DNA of 64,000 nt from Arthrobacter sp. H-02-3. Lineage in GTDB: Bacteria > Actinomycetota > Actinomycetes > Actinomycetales > Micrococcaceae. The translations under genes and the position numbers were made by a program. Below the pieces are notes generated by a model. It did not search any database. It was not told the DNA's origin and saw nothing but the letters and a program-made list of their open reading frames with translations. Of this stretch, positions 32,927-41,687 are shown piece by piece (position 1 is the stretch's first letter; each line of letters starts with the position of its first letter). The stretch lies in the NCBI RefSeq assembly GCF_003097355.1, contig NZ_PYUI01000023.1, positions 19,035-83,034 on the forward strand, in the 5' to 3' direction.

Positions 32927-33685
32927 GTGGCCAAGCGCAAACTAGACGACCGCGAACCGGAGGCGGGCCGCTCCGGACCTGCCGCCAAGGCCGTGCTGTC
33001 CATCGCCGATGCGGCCGGGGAGACCCGCGGAGTCGCCCTGGTCCTGCACGGCGGACGCGCGGACAGCTACGATCCCGTCCGCGGCCGGCACCTGAGCCCG
33101 GCCCGGATGCTGCCCTTCGCCCGGGCGCTGAACCGGCAAGGCGGACCGCACGGTCTCGCCGTCTGGACCCTGCGCAACCGGTACAGGGGCTGGAACGGGG
33201 AGGACATGTCCCCCGTTCAGGACGCCCGCTGGGCGCTTTCCCGGATCGGTCAGGAACATCCCGGCGTTCCGGTGTATCTGCTGGGCCACTCCATGGGAGG
33301 CCTCACGGCACTCTGCGTGGCCGACGATCCGCAGGTGGAGGTCGTCGTCGCGCTCGCCCCGTGGCTCAATCACAAAACGCCGGTCCAACCCGTCGCCGAC
33401 CGCCGGGTCCTGATCGTGCACGGCACGGAGGATCGCTGGACCAGTCCGTCGAATTCGCTGGACTACGCACGCCGGGCCGACGGCGTGGCCGCCTCTGTTG
33501 TGTACGTCTCTCTCACGGGGGCCGGGCATTTCATGTTCCGCCGGGTAGCGCTGTGGAACTCACTCGCCGATGACTTCATCCTGGACGCCTTCGGGGAAAG
33601 CACGGGGGCTGACGTCTCCGGCGCCACGGACGCACTGCGCAGCATTCTGCCGGCCACCGGAACTCGCATGCCGGTGGTGCTGTGA
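32927..33685 (+). CDS. Alpha/beta hydrolase
   Basis: This 252-residue protein has the nucleophile elbow LLGHSMGGLTAL (serine), an acid in VHGTEDRWTSP and a histidine in GAGHFMFRR, a full catalytic triad. GTG at 32927 follows GGAAGGA at good distance. Its stop overlaps the next start, suggesting an operon with the DUF1295 protein and perhaps the acyltransferase. The family (serine aminopeptidase/lysophospholipase-like) does not reveal the substrate; a lipid ester is plausible given the neighbours. Confidence 0.88.
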   Translation: MAKRKLDDREPEAGRSGPAAKAVLSIADAAGETRGVALVLHGGRADSYDPVRGRHLSPARMLPFARALNRQGGPHGLAVWTLRNRYRGWNGEDMSPVQDARWALSRIGQEHPGVPVYLLGHSMGGLTALCVADDPQVEVVVALAPWLNHKTPVQPVADRRVLIVHGTEDRWTSPSNSLDYARRADGVAASVVYVSLTGAGHFMFRRVALWNSLADDFILDAFGESTGADVSGATDALRSILPATGTRMPVVL

Positions 33686-34497
33686 TGCAGCCGTTCCCGC
33701 TGGATGCCTTCCTCGCCAGCCTGCCGTGGGTCATCGCGGGACTGGCGGTGCTGCTGGCGCTGACCTTCGCCGTTGCCGTGCGGCAGAACCGCCATTCCGT
33801 CATCGACACCGTCTGGGGCCTCGGGTTCGTGGTGGTCGCGGCCATCTCCTGGGTACTCTCCGCCGGCCACGGCGACGCCGGCCGCCGGCTGCTGCTTCTG
33901 GCGCTGGTTGCGGTGTGGGGCATTCGCCTCGCCGTCCATATCGGTGTGCGTGCACGCGGCGGCCACGAGGACCCGCGCTACGTGGACATGCTCTCCGCCG
34001 CACCCGGATCACGCAACGTCTACGCGCTCCGGCGGGTCTACCTGCCTCAGGGCATGGTGATGTTCTTCGTCTCGCTCACTATCCAGGTCGGCATGTTCGC
34101 CACCGGCAGCTTGGGCTGGCTGGCGTTCCTCGGCGTCCTGCTCTGGGTTCTTGGTTTTGTGTTCGAGACGGTCGGGGACTGGCAGTTGACGCAGTTCAAG
34201 GCCGATCCCGCCAAGCGCGGCACGGTCCTCAACACCGGTCTGTGGCGCTACACCCGCCACCCGAACTACTTCGGCGACGCCGCGGTCTGGGCGGGCCTCT
34301 TCCTCGTGACCGCCGATTCGTGGCCCGGTGTCCTGACCATCCTCTCCCCCGCCCTGATGATCTGGGCACTGGCGGGCCGCACCGGGAAGCCGCTGACCGA
34401 AAAAGCGATGTCTGCACGGCCCGGCTATAAGGAATACATCGAATCCACGTCCGGGTTCCTGCCCTTGCCGCCCCGGCGGCGCGCAGGCGGGCACTGA
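33685..34497 (+). CDS. DUF1295 membrane protein (steroid 5-alpha-reductase-like)
   Basis: This 270-residue protein has about seven helices and the DUF1295 C-terminal pattern LNTGLWRYTRHPNYFGDAAVW followed by KPLTEKAMSARPGYKEYIESTSGFLP, related to steroid reductases and isoprenylcysteine methyltransferases. ATG at 33685 shares one base with the preceding stop; a GTG one codon earlier is also possible. The reaction is unknown; an NADPH-dependent reduction or a methyl transfer on a lipid is suggested by the family. Confidence 0.88.
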   Translation: MQPFPLDAFLASLPWVIAGLAVLLALTFAVAVRQNRHSVIDTVWGLGFVVVAAISWVLSAGHGDAGRRLLLLALVAVWGIRLAVHIGVRARGGHEDPRYVDMLSAAPGSRNVYALRRVYLPQGMVMFFVSLTIQVGMFATGSLGWLAFLGVLLWVLGFVFETVGDWQLTQFKADPAKRGTVLNTGLWRYTRHPNYFGDAAVWAGLFLVTADSWPGVLTILSPALMIWALAGRTGKPLTEKAMSARPGYKEYIESTSGFLPLPPRRRAGGH

Positions 34498-34572
34498 TAT
34501 GGCGGGCGCTGATGTGGCCGGCACTTGCGCTGCGGGACTGGCGTGGCGGCCGCCGGCATGGCAGGTGCCGGC

Positions 34573-35442
34573 ATGGGCCGGCGGCCGATGAAGTGGAGAC
34601 CAGGGCCCAGCGACCGCTTTTACCGGTTCATCGTCCGCACCGGTCTCGCCCTGCGCTGGCTGTTCCGGATCCGCGTCCTCGTCACGGGGCGGGAGCACCT
34701 GCCCCAGCCCGGACCGCTCAATGATTCCCCCCAGGCCTCCCGACGCGGCCCGTCCCGCCGGGTGGTGCCCGGCCAGGGCGCGGTCGTCGCGATCACGCAC
34801 TTCGGCTACCTCGACTTTGCCTTCGCCGAGATGATCTTGTGGCGGCACAACCGTGCCCAGATGCGCTACCTCGTGACGCAGGGAGCCGCCGACCACTGGT
34901 TTGCCGGGCCCGCGGTCAGCGCGGCCGGCCACGTGGTGGTCGGTTACGGATCCGGAGTCCACGCCTACGACGCCGCGGTCGCCCGGCTATTGGCGGGCGA
35001 GTACATTGCCATCCTTCCGGAGGCCGGGGTAAGCCGCAGCTTCACCGTGCGCGAATGCAAGACCGGCGCCGTACGGATGGCCGCCGAAGCCGGTGTGCCG
35101 ATCATCCCGGTCTCCGTCTGGGGCGCGCACCGGCTGATGACCCGCCACCACGGATTCTCGCCGCGGCGCGCCTGGCGCGCCCCGGTGCGTATCCACGTGG
35201 GCGAGCCGATCCTGCCGGACTCGCTCCCGGACCCGGCACAGGACGCGCAGCCGGCCACCGCGCAGCTGGCCAGGACCCTCCAGCACGGGATCGACGTCGG
35301 TATGGCGGACTTCCCGCTGAAACCGGACCCCGGGGCCTGGTGGATGCCCGCCGCGCTCGGCGGCGGCGCCCCGACCGAGGAGGAACGGCGCCGCCTCGAC
35401 GCGGCCGACGGCCCGCGGCGCCCCGGTGCCAGGCGCCGATAG
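34573..35442 (+). CDS. PlsC-type 1-acylglycerol-3-phosphate acyltransferase
   Basis: This protein of about 289 residues has the acyltransferase HX4D motif in ITHFGYLDFAFAE and the second block as ILPEAGVSRSFTV in place of the common EGTRS. These enzymes acylate lysophosphatidic acid in phospholipid synthesis. A short insert (SPQASRRGPSRRVVPG) precedes the HX4D motif. The start is uncertain: ATGs at 34558, 34573 and 34588 are in frame; AGGTG before 34573 favours it. It follows the DUF1295 gene in the same direction. Confidence 0.85.
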   Translation: MGRRPMKWRPGPSDRFYRFIVRTGLALRWLFRIRVLVTGREHLPQPGPLNDSPQASRRGPSRRVVPGQGAVVAITHFGYLDFAFAEMILWRHNRAQMRYLVTQGAADHWFAGPAVSAAGHVVVGYGSGVHAYDAAVARLLAGEYIAILPEAGVSRSFTVRECKTGAVRMAAEAGVPIIPVSVWGAHRLMTRHHGFSPRRAWRAPVRIHVGEPILPDSLPDPAQDAQPATAQLARTLQHGIDVGMADFPLKPDPGAWWMPAALGGGAPTEEERRRLDAADGPRRPGARRR

Positions 35443-35460
35443 ATCAGGCCCTCAACGCAA

Positions 35461-35518
35461 ACTGACTCGCAGCTGGGGCCGTTATCACGCTTCAAAACGG
35501 CCGCAACTGCGAGTCAGT
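35461..35518. terminator. Bidirectional terminator with long palindromic arms
   Basis: ACTGACTCGCAG pairs with CTGCGAGTCAGT and the inner GGCCGTT pairs with AACGGCC around a 12-nt loop. It lies between the convergent acyltransferase and GNAT genes. Confidence 0.85.
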
Positions 35519-35529
35519 CGGGTTAAGGG

Positions 35530-36540
35530 CTAGGCCGGGTCCGCAACCACGAGCGTTTCGGAGCCCTGGACGTGAGCTTTGCCGGCCTCGAGCAGCGGTT
35601 CGACGACGGCGCGCAGGGCGGTCATCGCATCGTCCAGTTCCAGCATTACCGGGTGCTGGTAGGCGATCAGGGCCAGGAGATCGCGCACGGCGACGCGGGC
35701 CTCGTCCTCGCCGAGCTTGGGCTCGTGCCCGAGGAACACCTCGGTAGGCGCAGCGGGTCCGGCAGAACCGGCACCATCGGCGTCGGCTCCGGCGCCTGGA
35801 GTGCCCTGCGCGTAGCTGATGGCGAACCCCTCCAGCCGGCCCTTGCGGCTCGCCGCTATGCCGTGCCCGAAGGCACTGGCTTTGGGTGCCCGCAGCACAA
35901 TCGCGCCGTGGGCGCCGCTGAGGTCATCCAGGAACAACCGCTGCACCATGGCAACGCTCAACTCACCCGGGCTGTCCCAAGTGTGCACCGCCGTGTAGTA
36001 CCGGCCAACGACGTCGCTGAGCTCCACCGAGCCCGTGGCCAGGTCTTCGACCTGGTCGCTGGCCGCCGACTCGGAACCGTCGCCGAACACCGGCAGTTTC
36101 AGCGGCGCCGGGTCCACGACGATCAGGCGGGAGCGCTGGATCGGGGCCATGCCCGCGGCCTCGGCAAACGCCGCCCCGGGCGTGCCCGGCTCCACCTTGC
36201 AGCGGAGCTTGGACACTCCCGACGGCGACTTGGCAGCCTCGTGCCGAAGCATGGTCAGCAGGGTGGACCCAATGCCGGCGCGGCGGTGGTCCCGGGCAAC
36301 CTCGATATACGCCCAGAGCCGTTCCGGGTGCAGCGAGGCCTCGTGGACCACGGCCGCCGCCACGGGAATGGCGACGCCGTCGACGACGTCCTCGGCCACA
36401 ATGCAGCGGCGCCACGGCGCATTGCCCGAGGGCGCCAGGGTGCCGCGGAACTGCCCGGCCTGCACGGTCTCCGGGCCGCCCCAGACTTCCAGCAGCGCGA
36501 GGTCGTCGCCCTCCCGCCATTCCCGGTATTCGATGGCCAT
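35530..36540 (-). CDS. GNAT-family N-acetyltransferase
   Basis: This 336-residue protein has an N-terminal GNAT domain with acetyl-CoA loop DHRRAGIGSTLLTMLRHEAA (about residues 85-105) and a C-terminal half that looks like a second, degenerate GNAT domain (SAFGHGIAASRKGRLEGFA). Length about twice a single domain fits the tandem GNAT layout of actinobacteria. The substrate is unknown. It begins 2 bp after the glyS stop, so the genes are probably co-transcribed. Confidence 0.85.
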   Translation of the reverse strand: MAIEYREWREGDDLALLEVWGGPETVQAGQFRGTLAPSGNAPWRRCIVAEDVVDGVAIPVAAAVVHEASLHPERLWAYIEVARDHRRAGIGSTLLTMLRHEAAKSPSGVSKLRCKVEPGTPGAAFAEAAGMAPIQRSRLIVVDPAPLKLPVFGDGSESAASDQVEDLATGSVELSDVVGRYYTAVHTWDSPGELSVAMVQRLFLDDLSGAHGAIVLRAPKASAFGHGIAASRKGRLEGFAISYAQGTPGAGADADGAGSAGPAAPTEVFLGHEPKLGEDEARVAVRDLLALIAYQHPVMLELDDAMTALRAVVEPLLEAGKAHVQGSETLVVADPA

Positions 36541-36542
36541 GA

Positions 36543-37928
36543 TCAGGCGCCGATCAGCCGCGCGGCCAGGTAGCCCTCCACCTTGTCCAGGGAGACGCGT
36601 TCCTGGCTCATGGTGTCGCGTTCGCGAATGGTGACGGCCTGGTCCTCGAGGGTCTCGAAGTCCACGGTGATGCAGAACGGGGTGCCGATCTCGTCCTGGC
36701 GGCGGTAGCGGCGGCCGATGGCGCCGGCGTCGTCGAACTCGATGTTCCAGCTCTTGCGCAGCTGAGCGGCGAGGTCCTTGGCTTTCGGGGACAGGTCCTC
36801 GTTGCGGCTCAGCGGCAGGACGGCTGCCTTCACCGGAGCCAGGCGCGGATCCAGCTTGAGCACCGTGCGGATGTCCACCCCGCCCTTGGCGTTCGGGGCC
36901 TCGTCCTCGGTGTAAGCATCGATCATGAAGGCCATGAACGAGCGGGTGAGGCCGGCCGCGGGCTCGATCACGTACGGGGTGTAGCGTTCGTTCGTGGCCT
37001 GGTTGAAGTAGCTCAGGTCCGCGCCGGAAGCCTTGGCATGGGTGGAGAGGTCAAAGTCGGTGCGGTTGGCAATGCCTTCGAGCTCGCCCCACTCCGAGCC
37101 CTGGAAACCGAAGCGGTATTCGATGTCCGTGGTGCCCTTGGAGTAGTGGCTGAGCTTCTCCAGCGGGTGCTCGAAGAAGCGCAGGTTCTCTTCGCGGATG
37201 CCCAGGCCCGTGTACCAGGACATGCGTTCCTTCATCCAGTACTGGTGCCACTGCTCGTCGGTGCCGGGCTCGACGAAGAATTCCATTTCCATCTGCTCGA
37301 ACTCGCGGGTGCGGAAGATGAAGTTGCCCGGCGTGATCTCGTTGCGGAACGACTTGCCGATCTGGCCGATGCCGAACGGCGGCTTCTTCCGCGAGGTGGT
37401 CAGGACGTTGCTGAAGTTCACGAAGATGCCCTGGGCGGTTTCGGGCCGCAGGTAGTGCAGGCCTTCCTCGCTGGCGACGGGGCCGAGGTAGGTCTTGAGC
37501 AGGCCGGAGAATTCGTGGGGCTCCGTCCACTGGCCGCGGGTGCCGCAGTTGGCGCAGGCGATGTCCTTGAGACCGTTCTCGGCCGGACGGCCCTTCTTCT
37601 CCTCGTACTCTTCCTCAAGGTGGTCCGCGCGGTAGCGCTTGTGGCAGGACAGGCACTCCACCAGCGGGTCCGAGAAGACCTCGACGTGGCCGGAGGCCTC
37701 CCAGACCTGGCGGGGCAGGATGACGGAGGAGTCGAGCCCTACAACGTCTTCGCGGCCGCGGACCACGGACTGCCACCACTGGCGCTTGATGTTTTCCTTG
37801 AGCTCGGCGCCGAGGGGCCCGTAATCCCAGGCAGAACGCGAGCCACCATAGATTTCACCGGCCTGGAAAACGAAACCCCGTCGCTTGGCGAGGGAAATGA
37901 TCTGGTCGAGGACGGATTTTGCTGCCAT
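36543..37928 (-). CDS. glyS: Glycyl-tRNA synthetase, class II single-chain (alpha2) type
   Basis: This 461-residue enzyme charges tRNA-Gly. It has the class II motif 1 region (GGSRSAWDYGPLGAELK), a zinc site with CLSCHKRY and CANCGTRG, motif 2 (GKSFRNEITPGNFIFRTREFE without its inner part in this note) and motif 3 near AAGLTRSFMAFM. The C-terminal anticodon domain follows. ATG at 37928 is the proper start (MAAKSVLDQII); longer frames upstream are not needed. This is the eukaryote/archaea-like dimeric form found in Actinobacteria. Confidence 0.96.
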   Translation of the reverse strand: MAAKSVLDQIISLAKRRGFVFQAGEIYGGSRSAWDYGPLGAELKENIKRQWWQSVVRGREDVVGLDSSVILPRQVWEASGHVEVFSDPLVECLSCHKRYRADHLEEEYEEKKGRPAENGLKDIACANCGTRGQWTEPHEFSGLLKTYLGPVASEEGLHYLRPETAQGIFVNFSNVLTTSRKKPPFGIGQIGKSFRNEITPGNFIFRTREFEQMEMEFFVEPGTDEQWHQYWMKERMSWYTGLGIREENLRFFEHPLEKLSHYSKGTTDIEYRFGFQGSEWGELEGIANRTDFDLSTHAKASGADLSYFNQATNERYTPYVIEPAAGLTRSFMAFMIDAYTEDEAPNAKGGVDIRTVLKLDPRLAPVKAAVLPLSRNEDLSPKAKDLAAQLRKSWNIEFDDAGAIGRRYRRQDEIGTPFCITVDFETLEDQAVTIRERDTMSQERVSLDKVEGYLAARLIGA

Positions 37929-38077
37929 GGTAACTCCAATTTCTACAGGGCCGCTGGGTGCGGTCCGCGGTGTCAGGCCCGGGTCGCCGGCTGGTTGCCG
38001 GACGGGGTGATACGAACAGTGCGATGCGAAGTGTGCGATACGAACAGGGCGATGCAATCTCCAAGCCTACCGGCACG

Positions 38078-39043
38078 CTACCGCTTCAGTGCGCCCCGCG
38101 GCCAGGGCAGGGTGGCCAGGATGATGGCACCGAGCGTCAGCAGGGTGCCCAGGACGGTGGGCAGCGCGACGACGGTCCCGGGGACCGGGAAAACCAGGTC
38201 CAGTCCGAGGGATCCCAGCAGCTGCCCGGCGATCATCCCGAGGCCCGTGACCAGCACGCCCAGACTGCGGACCAGAAGGGCGCCGACGCCGATGAAGACG
38301 CACCCGAGCGGCCCGCCGAGGTAGTACCACCACTGCCCCGGCAGCGGATTGCCGGCACCGGACACGGCGAGCTTGACCAGCCACGCCGCCCATAGCAGGA
38401 CGGCCCCGGCGATGAAGTTCACGAGGGTCGCGGCGATCGGGGACCCGTAGTGGACGGTGGCGGTGCCGTTCATGGCCTGCTGGAAACTCATCAGGAACCC
38501 GGCCAGAAGCGGCAACAGCACGGGAAGAAGCAGCTGCAGCACGGACTCTCCGGCGCTGAACCTCGGCGACACCGCCCACGCAACGGCGGCGACGGTGAGC
38601 ACGCTGCCGAGCACCCGGATACCGGTGATGGGCCTCTTCCCCGCGGGCCCGATTCCCATCCGGTCCACCAACAGACCGCTGAGGGTCTGCCCCGTCACGG
38701 CGGCCACAGTGAAGAGGGCAACGCCGAGCAGTGCCACGGTGAAGGACTGGGCGAAGACGAAAAGCGCCCCGATGCAGCCGGCCAGGACGTAGTAACGCGG
38801 AAACTGCCGTTCGCGCACGGCCGGCAGGATCCGGGCCAGCCCGGCCCGGCCCTTGGGCAGTGCCACGGAAATGACGCCCATCACCACTAACCCGGTGCTG
38901 AAGCTGACGACGGCGGCACCAATGCCGTCGCGGAGCTCCACCCCGAGCGCGCCGTTGATCCGGCCCTGCAACGGTATGAACAACCCCGCCGCGACGGCCA
39001 TAGGCAGCCCCGCGATGAGCGGGAGCCGGGGTGTGTGCGTCAT
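38078..39043 (-). CDS. DMT-family transporter of the DUF606/YdcZ type
   Basis: This 321-residue protein has ten hydrophobic segments arranged as two similar five-helix halves (each with an FxxQxxxNG pattern: IPLQGRINGALG and SFQQAMNGTATV), the YdcZ duplication. ATG at 39043 follows AAGGTGG. The substrate is unknown. It diverges from the small S4 protein gene. Confidence 0.88.
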   Translation of the reverse strand: MTHTPRLPLIAGLPMAVAAGLFIPLQGRINGALGVELRDGIGAAVVSFSTGLVVMGVISVALPKGRAGLARILPAVRERQFPRYYVLAGCIGALFVFAQSFTVALLGVALFTVAAVTGQTLSGLLVDRMGIGPAGKRPITGIRVLGSVLTVAAVAWAVSPRFSAGESVLQLLLPVLLPLLAGFLMSFQQAMNGTATVHYGSPIAATLVNFIAGAVLLWAAWLVKLAVSGAGNPLPGQWWYYLGGPLGCVFIGVGALLVRSLGVLVTGLGMIAGQLLGSLGLDLVFPVPGTVVALPTVLGTLLTLGAIILATLPWPRGALKR

Positions 39044-39076
39044 TGGTGCCACCTTAGGTCAGGCATCATTGCCTAT

Positions 39077-39313
39077 ATGAGCAATCCGGAAATTGAAGAC
39101 ATCACCATCCGCGACACCATGATCCGGCTGGGCCAGCTGCTGAAGCTCGCGAATCTGGTGGAGGACGGTGTGGAGGCCGCGGACCTGATCAAGAACGGGC
39201 TGGTCAAGGTCAACGGCGAAATTGATGAGCGCCGCGGGCGGCAGCTTCACGACGGCGACACCGTCACGGTGAACGGCCAGACCGTGCGGATCAGCGCGCC
39301 CGCAGGATCCTAG
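39077..39313 (+). CDS. Small RNA-binding S4-domain protein (YbcJ/YaaA-like)
   Basis: This 78-residue protein is a single S4 domain: IRLGQLLKLANLVEDGVEA, then LIKNGLVKVNGEIDERRGRQL and DGDTVTVNG. Such stand-alone S4 proteins bind structured RNA, possibly rRNA or tRNA. The ATG at 39077 matches the family N-terminus. Confidence 0.9.
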   Translation: MSNPEIEDITIRDTMIRLGQLLKLANLVEDGVEAADLIKNGLVKVNGEIDERRGRQLHDGDTVTVNGQTVRISAPAGS

Positions 39314-39344
39314 CCGGCTTACCCCTGGCCAGCCGTCCTGGCGG

Positions 39345-40001
39345 CTACTTCCTGGAGTTGAGGACCGCGTGCGTGAGGAACTCGGAGACGTGGCCGATTT
39401 CCTGCTGGTTGATGCCGTGCCACATGCCGGTGTACAGGACCTTGGTGAGCTTCACGTGCTTGCGCACCCAGCCCATGGTGAACTCGATCTTGTCCGGGGT
39501 GATCACCGGGTCCTGCTGGTCGCGTCCCCAGAACATCGGCACGGTGCCGTCCAGTTCGGCATCGCGGAAGCTGGGGTCACCGCCGGCGTCGACGGCAAAA
39601 CCTGAGAGCCCGACGACGGCGGCGAAGTCCGCCGGCCGCTGCCGCAGCAGCGTGGTGGCCATGGCCATGCCCATCGAGAATCCGAGCAGCGTCACCGAGG
39701 GGTGGTCGGCCTTGATGGAGTCGATCCAGTCCTGCACGTACGCCGTGGCGGCCTTGACGGCGTCGAGCGAATAGTCAATGGACGCCGTCAGCGGGAACCA
39801 GGTGAAGCCCGGTCCCATGGCGATCGGGGCGCGCACGGAGGCTACCGCGAATTCCTGCGGGAGCATGTCCGCCAGGCTGAGCAGGTCCTGTTCGTTGGCG
39901 CCGTAGCCGTGGAGCAGGACAATCAGCGGCTTGCCCGCACGTTCCTGCTCCGGCTTGGACCATTCGACGACAGGGGCGGGGAAGGCATCAGCGTGAGTCA
40001 T
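39345..40001 (-). CDS. Phospholipase/carboxylesterase (alpha/beta hydrolase)
   Basis: This 218-residue esterase has LIVLLHGYGANEQDLL (oxyanion region), the nucleophile serine in LLGFSMGMAMAT, the acid in DQQDPVITP and the histidine in TGMWHGINQQE. It fits the Abhydrolase_2 group. ATG at 40001 gives the family-like N-terminus. It diverges from the SGNH hydrolase gene across a 76-bp gap that holds a palindrome. Confidence 0.9.
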   Translation of the reverse strand: MTHADAFPAPVVEWSKPEQERAGKPLIVLLHGYGANEQDLLSLADMLPQEFAVASVRAPIAMGPGFTWFPLTASIDYSLDAVKAATAYVQDWIDSIKADHPSVTLLGFSMGMAMATTLLRQRPADFAAVVGLSGFAVDAGGDPSFRDAELDGTVPMFWGRDQQDPVITPDKIEFTMGWVRKHVKLTKVLYTGMWHGINQQEIGHVSEFLTHAVLNSRK

Positions 40002-40016
40002 GGAACCATTCTTACA

Positions 40017-40032
40017 GTTACCCGGCGGTAAC
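40017..40032. promoter_or_regulatory. Perfect palindrome GTTACC-N4-GGTAAC between divergent hydrolase genes
   Basis: GTTACCCGGCGGTAAC is symmetrical through its arms. It lies 15 bp from the esterase start and 45 bp from the SGNH hydrolase start and could control both. It resembles the palindrome at 14790-14805. Confidence 0.5.
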
Positions 40033-40077
40033 AACCTACGGTGGCGTAGCTTGACAGGAAGAGTGCAGGATAAGAAC

Positions 40078-40959
40078 GTGAGCGAAACCGAAGCCATGGA
40101 AAATTCACCGGAGACGTCAGCGGACACCGTCGTGACCCACCCGTGGACCCGTTACGTGGCCATGGGCGACTCGTTCACGGAAGGCATCGGCGATCCGGAG
40201 CCGGCGAGCCCCGGCGGCCACCGGGGCTGGGCCGACAGGGTGGCCGAGGAACTCAGCCGCGGCCACAACGACTTCGCGTACGCCAACCTGGCCGTCCGCG
40301 GCAGGCTCCTGCAGCAGATCGTGGACCAGCAGTTGGCGCACTGCCTGTCCCTCAAGCCGGACCTCATCACGCTCTCCGCGGGCGGCAACGACCTCATCCG
40401 CCCGGGCGGGGATCCGGACGTGCTGGCCGAAAGGCTGGACTCGGTGGTGCAGATCCTGAGTCTGGGCGGCGCCACCGTGGTCCTGTTCAACGGTCCGGAC
40501 ACAGGATCCACGGTCCTCGGACGGATCCGCAGCAAGGTGGCCATCTACAACGAAAACCTGCGCACGATCGCCGCGCGCCACGACGCCGTGATCGCGGACA
40601 TGTGGTCTCTGCGCCAGCTTAATGATCCGCAGATGTGGGATGTTGACCGGCTGCACTTTTCGCCGCTGGGCCACCATACGATTGCGGCGATGGTCCTGGA
40701 TTCGCTGAACGTCGAACACACCCTGGAGCCGCTCGCCCCCAAGCCGATGCCGCAGCGCAGTTGGCGGGAGGCCCGCAGCGGGGACCTTGTGTGGGCCCGG
40801 GAATATTTTGTTCCGTGGGTGGTGCGGCGGCTGCGGCACCGTTCCTCGGGCGACGGCGTGACGGCCAAGCGGCCCCTGCCGGGGCCGGTGTTCGGGCCCG
40901 GCGTACCGCTGGGCTCGGGCGAAGGCCCGCCGGGCACCGAGGACGCGGTACGGTCCTGA
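40078..40959 (+). CDS. SGNH/GDSL-family hydrolase
   Basis: This 293-residue protein has the GDSL block I (VAMGDSFTEGIGDPE), the block III asparagine in SAGGNDLIRPG and the block V Asp-His pair in DVDRLHFSPLGH, so the catalytic Ser-Asp-His set is complete. GTG at 40078 follows AGGA by 7 nt. There is no signal peptide. The C-terminal 80 residues are an Arg/Pro/Gly-rich tail. Likely an esterase or lipase of unknown substrate. Confidence 0.9.
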   Translation: MSETEAMENSPETSADTVVTHPWTRYVAMGDSFTEGIGDPEPASPGGHRGWADRVAEELSRGHNDFAYANLAVRGRLLQQIVDQQLAHCLSLKPDLITLSAGGNDLIRPGGDPDVLAERLDSVVQILSLGGATVVLFNGPDTGSTVLGRIRSKVAIYNENLRTIAARHDAVIADMWSLRQLNDPQMWDVDRLHFSPLGHHTIAAMVLDSLNVEHTLEPLAPKPMPQRSWREARSGDLVWAREYFVPWVVRRLRHRSSGDGVTAKRPLPGPVFGPGVPLGSGEGPPGTEDAVRS

Positions 40960-41037
40960 GCCTGCGGGGCCTAAGCTGGAGGCACACTCCTCAGGCCCCG
41001 CAAATGAAGAGGCCCAGCAGCTGAAAGGCCCCGTACC

Positions 41038-41685
41038 GTGAGCAGTATGTTCTTCTGGATCATTGTGTTGTCGTTCCTGATTCCCATGGGAGTGCGCCTC
41101 TACCGGAGGTCCACCCGCGGCCGGAACCAGAACATGCCGGGCCAGTTCGGCCGGTTCCCCGGAAACCAAAGCAACCCGGCAAACCAAGGCAACCCGCCAA
41201 ACCAGAGCAACCAGCCGCGGGACGGGTACACGCAGCAGGACTACTTTGGCGGCTTCGGCCAACTGGGCGCGCCGAAGCAGACCGGAGGAGCCAATCAGCC
41301 GTATCCCGGCCAGCAGTACCCGAACCCGCAGAACCCGGGCCAGCCGTACCCGGGCGGGGAGAACCCGGGCCAGCCGTACCCGGGCCCGCGGTTCCCGGAC
41401 CAGCCGTTCCCGACCGAGCCGTACCCCGGACAGCAGTATCCGGGCCCGGCCGGCTACGGATCAACCGTTCCCTACGAGGACAGCCCGGAGTACCTGAACA
41501 ACCCGCCCCAGCCGCAGCGGCACGAACCCGCCCCGGGTGCAGGGCAACCGCAGGCGCCCCAGACGCCGTCGGCCCCGCAGGGTTACCGGGCCCGCAAGCT
41601 CGCCGAGCTGGACCAGCAGTACAGCGACGGCAAGCTGTCCATGGAGGACTACATGTCCCAGCGCGCTGAAATCATGAAGGGCTAG
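41038..41685 (+). CDS. Membrane-anchored Pro/Gln-rich protein with SHOCT domain
   Basis: This 215-residue protein begins with one helix (FFWIIVLSFLIPMGVRLY), then has a long low-complexity stretch with NQ(S/G)NP and G(Q/E)(P/Q)YPG repeats, and ends with a SHOCT-type helix pair (RKLAELDQQYSDGKLSMEDY). SHOCT regions often mediate oligomerisation. The GTG at 41038 is supported by GCAGCTGAAAGG upstream. It ends 2 bp before the convergent isochorismatase stop. Function unknown. Confidence 0.85.
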   Translation: MSSMFFWIIVLSFLIPMGVRLYRRSTRGRNQNMPGQFGRFPGNQSNPANQGNPPNQSNQPRDGYTQQDYFGGFGQLGAPKQTGGANQPYPGQQYPNPQNPGQPYPGGENPGQPYPGPRFPDQPFPTEPYPGQQYPGPAGYGSTVPYEDSPEYLNNPPQPQRHEPAPGAGQPQAPQTPSAPQGYRARKLAELDQQYSDGKLSMEDYMSQRAEIMKG

Positions 41686-41687
41686 GA

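Noticed and set aside
33195..33215. A further GGACATGTCC element inside the alpha/beta hydrolase gene
   Set aside because: It is a single copy within a well supported coding frame without the palindrome or the 19-bp spacer.
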